Shown here: positions 30,413 to 35,000 of the stretch, one piece after another
How the letters are laid out: each line of letters begins with the position of its first letter
How positions within the stretch are numbered: the stretch's first letter is position 1
Made by a program: the position numbers and the translations under genes
Assembly: GCA_016946835.1 (NCBI GenBank)
Contig: JACVTC010000115.1
Location: 242,501 to 277,500 of the forward strand
Origin: Neocallimastix lanati (nom. inval.)
Lineage: Eukaryota; Neocallimastigomycota; Neocallimastigomycetes; Neocallimastigales; Neocallimastigaceae
Direction: 5' to 3'
Length of the DNA: 35,000 nt
The notes under the pieces: model-generated
What the model saw: only the letters and a program-made list of their open reading frames with translations
Database searches by the model: none
What the model was told of the DNA's origin: nothing

Positions 30413-30565
30413 ATATCATTTTGATTATTTGGTTTGATTATTTCCATTATTAAATTTTATAGTAATTTCAAAAATGATATTTCTATTATTATAAGATAAT
30501 CAATTTAAATAATGTGCAGTAGTTTAAATACTATAATTATAACTTATTTTTTATTTAAAATTTAA

Positions 30566-30596
<31 letters not shown>

Positions 30597-31010
30597 GATT
30601 AGTAATATTAATCTTTTATATATAATAGAATACATTAAATAACTGTTTTTAATTATATTAATTTAATTTAATTGATGCTTATATATTTTAGTAGATTATA
30701 ATATCAATATATAAATAAATTTTTACTTTTTTTTTTTTAATACTAAACTTTAAAATTAATTAATATTACTTTAAATATTCATAATTAATAAAAATAAATA
30801 AAAATAATAAAAACAATAATTATAATTATAAAAAAAAAAAAGATAAAAAGCATCAATGATTACTTTTAACAATTTTTTTTAAACTTTATTTGTTTTATAA
30901 TGTTTTAAATATATAATATATACAAATATAATATTAATATAATAGATATATATTTACTTTAAATATTTATAATTAGTAGTAATTGTTCTTTTTTTTTAAA
31001 AAAAAAAATA

Positions 31011-31113
31011 TTAAATTTTAAAAATTTTTTATATTTATTAATATTTATTTTTTTTTTATACTTTAAATTTTAAAAATTTTTATATTTATTAATATTTATT
31101 TTTTTTTATACTT
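31011..31113. repeat. Tandem duplication of about 52 bp
   Basis: The segments 31011-31062 and 31063-31113 are nearly identical, both running from TTAAATTTTAAAAATTTT to TTTTTATACTT, and differ by the length of a T run. The copy looks recent. Confidence 0.85.
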
Positions 31114-31365
31114 CAAATAAATATAATTATATGTCATAATCTATAAACATTTCTTCTTAAATCAAATTTCTTTAATACATTTATTAGATATTGATAAAAA
31201 CTAAATAAATAACAACAAAATTTATATGATAAATAAATCTTAAATACACTTTTACTTTATGTAAAACATACCAATAAAAAAGAACATTATATTCAAAAAA
31301 TATAATAATTTATTTTTCTTTTTTTTTAATTTTACAATATATGAAATATTTATACAATGGCATGT

Positions 31366-31437
<72 letters not shown>

Positions 31438-31440
31438 TTT
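31366..31440. repeat. ATTT tetranucleotide array
   Basis: About 18 uninterrupted ATTT units. Confidence 0.95.
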
Positions 31441-31615
31441 CATTGTTTATTTATACATAATAAAAAATATACTTTTAATATATTTACTTTATAAAGAAAA
31501 AAAAAGAATGATAGAAACAATAGTAATGTTATTAATATACAAAAAATAAAATAAAATTACTAATAAATTTATTATATATATTATTTATTATATTAAATTA
31601 GCTTTATTAAACCTT

Positions 31616-31657
<42 letters not shown>

Positions 31658-31994
31658 ATAAAAAATAAATCTATCAATAGGAAAAATTAATGGTCTTTAA
31701 CTAAATAAAAATAGGTAATTAAACTTTAATTTAGATAAAAAAAGTGGAACAAAGAATCATAATAAAAATTTATTTATTATAATAAAAAAACTATCTATAG
31801 TAAAATAATAATTATTATAATCATAATATAAATCAATCATGAAGTATGTAAATTTTAAAAATAGTTTTATTATAGAACTAATTCTATAAATTATATATAA
31901 AAAAATTCTTCAATAAAAAATTTTAATAATAGTCGAAATAAATTTTTTGAAAATTAATTAGATATATAAAATTATTTTAATGTTTTTATCATAC

Positions 31995-32052
31995 TAAAAT
32001 ACATTAATTATTAAGTCTTTACAAAAAAAGACTTAAAAATTAATGTATTTTA
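31995..32052. repeat. Long near-perfect inverted repeat (hairpin)
   Basis: Arm 31995-32020 pairs with arm 32027-32052: 26 positions with a single A-A mismatch (32010 with 32037) and a 6-nt loop ACAAAA. The stem contains G-C pairs in AAGTCTTT and ATACATTAAT blocks, so it is not just an AT alternation. It could be a small-RNA precursor, a foldback element remnant or a replication-slippage product; the sequence alone does not decide. Confidence 0.8.
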
Positions 32053-32671
32053 TTTTGTTATTAATTATATGAATTTTCATTAGTATTAAGACACATTTAC
32101 TTTCATCTTAATTAACTTCAATCTTCAATACATAGTTGATAAAATTAAGTTATATAAAGATATTTAAATTAATATTATCTGTAATCAATCTATTCTGGTA
32201 ATTAAATATAAAGTAGTAACATAGTAAACTTTAAAATTATTTTAGTATTTAGAATAGTAACGTTTATTTTATTTTATTTTATTTATTTATTTATTTATAA
32301 TTTATTTATTTATTTATTTGATATTTTGTATTCTATTTAATTTATTTATTATTTTTTTTATTAATATATAATATTTATATTTTAAAGTGAATTATAAAAA
32401 TAAATTTTCTTTAAAAAAAATATTATTATTATTATTAGTGCTGTTTATTATAATAAAATTTTTAGTTATTAAAATGACTCCATAATATTTTCATGTTAAT
32501 ATAGTTAGGTCTTCAAAATTATCATCTTCTCTAAATCTACATATATTATATATTGTTTTATTTAAAAGCGCTTTTCAAGAAATTTTAATATTAACTTATT
32601 AAAAAAAAAAAGTAATAAATATCCTATTTAAAAATTCTAATTAATAAATAAAATAATAATTTTATATATAT

Positions 32672-32712
<41 letters not shown>

Positions 32713-33457
32713 TTAGTTTATGTTACACTTCAAATATAGTTATAATAAATATAATTAATAAAATTAATATGTAGTTTTTCTGTATTTTTTTTTGTTTATT
32801 AATTATAAGAAAAAAAATAAATATCTTTTTAGTATATTATTATGTTTTTTTACGGTAAATTAAACAGTTATATTGCCACTTAACATTATTTATTAATATT
32901 TTAATAAAGAATAATTAAATTAACGAAAAAAATTTTATATAAATAAAATAGTATGAATTACACTTTCTTAAAAATAAAATTCTGAAAATTAACAGAAAAT
33001 TTAATAAAAGTATATGAATATTTTTATATCAAATATTTAATAACAAGGAGTGGTTGAAATACAGAACAAATGTTTTTTTTTTTTTTTTTTTTTTTTTTAG
33101 GAATTAATCATTAAAATTAGTTACAAGTTATAATATATATAAGAGGAAAAATCTAATATATTACATCATTTGGCATTTTTTTATAATTATTTAATAAGAA
33201 TATTTATATATGTTGTTATTCTATTATGATTATATTTTACTATTATTACTATTACTATTATTATTATCATATGTATTTTATTAGTAATAAAAATTATTTT
33301 TAATTTATTATAATTTTTTAATAATTAATCATATTATTATTATTTGAATTTGAAAGATAAAGTAATTAAAATATTTATTAGTACTTCAACAATTAAAGAT
33401 TAAAATATTCTTTTTAACTGTTGGTTTATTGATTTATAAATATATCATATATAATTA

Positions 33458-33509
<52 letters not shown>

Positions 33510-34099
33510 CAATTTTTTTGTTTGATATATATTAAATGATAATATTTCACTAATTGGTATTATTTATTTTATTTATCACATTGTATTATTGATCTATATT
33601 AATTGTAAACAATATTATAGCATTTGTTTTTATGATTTTATCTTTTATTGATATATATATTGTTAGAATTTAATATATTGAATTAAATAATACTTTTATA
33701 ATATTTAAATAATAATTTTATAATATTTTCTTACTAGCCTAACCATTAAAATAATAACAAAAAAATTTTTTTATAATATGTTTTTTTTCTAATATATTTT
33801 TTTTTATATGATATAATATAAAATAATTTAAAGAAGTATTGTCGTGTAACGTAACCTTGTACAATGGTAATTTTAATAATTTAACTTTTTTTTTTTTTAA
33901 ATTTTTTTTTTTATTTTATATTTTTTTATAAAAAAAATTGTTTAACTATCTTTATTAAGTGAAATTGTAAATTTTATAATTCTTTTAATGGTGTTAATAA
34001 AAAAAAAGAAGCAGTAATTTTAAAAATTCATGATTATATAATTATTATATTATATAAAAAAATAATTGAAAAATATTTATTTAAATAATTAATAATACA

Positions 34100-34143
<44 letters not shown>

Positions 34144-34274
34144 GCAAAGTAATTATTATTATTAAAAAAGAATAATAGTCATCATATACATCATATAATT
34201 AATTGAATATAAAAATAATAAAGCAGTAATTGAAATAAAAATATATAATAATAATAGTAATATAAGTGCTGGAT

Positions 34275-35000
34275 ATGTTAATTCAAGATATCAAAAAGTT
34301 AACTCAGTTAATACCTGGTCAATATGCAACTTGTTTTGGAATAATATCTGATTATTCAAATCCCAAAAGTTCAAGAAGAACAGGTATATATATAAATGTA
34401 TTTTTTTTTAAACTATATATATGTATTTATATTCATTTTAAATGAATATTATTATTTTTTTTCCATTATTTGTTATATTAATGTTTATATATATATATAT
34501 ATAAAGATTTTTATCAAATTGTGTCATTAATGGATCCTTATTCAAATTTTAAGGTTACTAAATTATTGATATTTCATCCTGATTATAATTCCTTTCCTAA
34601 TATACAAGAAATAGGTGAAATTATTTTATGCAAAAATGTTAAAGTACACTTCATATTATGTTATTTGCTTAGAATGTATATAAAAAAATAATAAAATAAA
34701 AAAATGAAAAAATGAAGGGTATAAATAATTTTGTAATTTATATATAAATTTTAAAGGTACAAAAACATAATGAGAAAATTCAAATAATATCCAATATAAC
34801 ATCTAAGTTTAAAATTTACCCAAAAATTAAATTACAGAATAAGTATGATTTTGAAGAAGCTATTGTAGATGAATATCGAGATTGGTGGAGACGAAATGAA
34901 ATTAATATCACTAATAATTTTAATTTTAAAAAATCATCGTATAAGCTTAATGTATCTCAAATAAAGAAAGATTCGAAATATTTTGATATTTATGGACAAG
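34275..35000 (+). CDS. pot1: POT1 / telomere end-binding OB-fold protein, 5' part
   Basis: Exons 34275-34383, 34507-34643 and 34757 to the window end (partial), with GT-AG introns, phases 1 and 0. About 163 residues are visible. The N-terminus reads LTQLIPGQYATCFGIISDY, then DFYQIVSLMDPYSNFKVTKL, LLIFHPDYNSFPNIQEIGEI and LCKNVKVQKHNEKIQIIS. This is the strand order of the POT1/TEBP-alpha first OB fold (DY..I..L.D......L.F......P....GDI......KVQ.). It is followed by the EYRDWWRRN helix typical of the end of that domain. POT1 proteins bind the single-stranded telomeric overhang, protect it and control telomerase access. The ATG follows an in-frame stop at 34263 and opens directly into the domain. 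The rest, including the second OB fold, lies beyond the window. Family call is by motif pattern, not search. Confidence 0.75.
34384..34506 (+). other. Intron 1 of the POT1-like gene
   Basis: Donor GTATAT at 34384 and acceptor ATAAAG ending at 34506, phase 1, almost pure A/T. The second intron is 34644-34756 (donor GTACAC, acceptor TTTTAAAG), phase 0. Confidence 0.7.

Larger units (their letters stand above)
25112..34274. other. Nine-kilobase AT desert between divergent genes
   Basis: Lies between the start of the kinase gene (minus) and the start of the POT1-like gene (plus), so it contains both promoters. I saw no frame of coding character; the longest open reading (27010-27210) is made of Phe/Ile/Tyr/Leu/Lys codons and begins at TTG. 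It holds a polypurine run (27408-27447), minisatellites, an ATTT array, poly(A)/(T) tracts and a long hairpin, listed separately. Confidence 0.6.

Overview
The window looks like nuclear DNA of a dictyostelid social amoeba (Dictyostelium clade). By eye it is well under 20% G+C. Long poly(A)/poly(T) runs and AAT, ATTT and TTTTA microsatellites fill the intergenic DNA. Introns are short, almost pure A/T, with GTAAGT/GTATGT-type donors and AG acceptors. Proteins carry Asn/Ser/Gln-rich low-complexity inserts, and stops are mostly TAA. No rRNA, tRNA, CRISPR array or bacterial-type signal was seen.

Layout. (1) 74-4453, minus: a seven-exon gene rebuilt here for a BCAS3-family WD40 beta-propeller protein, an autophagy-related phosphoinositide-binding family. 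(2) 4454-9946: a gene-poor stretch holding the relic of an ankyrin-repeat gene (7975-8209), a base-richer island of unknown origin (about 8690-9180) and an exact 54-bp tandem repeat (9255-9470). (3) 9947-10453, minus: a small secreted Cys-rich protein of unknown function. (4) 12640-12930: an unassigned base-richer island with a hairpin. (5) 13840-16776, minus: a nine-exon gene for a 400-residue single-pass LRR receptor-like protein. Seven consecutive exons are exactly 72 nt, all phase 2, each carrying one 24-residue repeat. (6) 16777-23572: intergenic DNA with a roughly 350-bp TTTTA array and a broken gene (19806-20088). (7) 23573-25111, minus: a two-exon CK1-superfamily kinase of the tau-tubulin kinase (TTBK) type. 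(8) 25112-34274: about 9 kb of AT-only DNA without a supportable gene, containing minisatellites and a 26-bp hairpin. (9) 34275-35000, plus: the 5' part of a gene for a POT1/telomere-end-binding OB-fold protein, cut by the window end.

The genes do not form an evident pathway; they look like a normal dictyostelid neighbourhood with four minus-strand genes and one plus-strand gene. The items most worth a second look are the exon-per-repeat LRR receptor, the long hairpin at 31995-32052, the two unassigned base-richer islands, and the gene relics. I found no convincing new multi-gene system.
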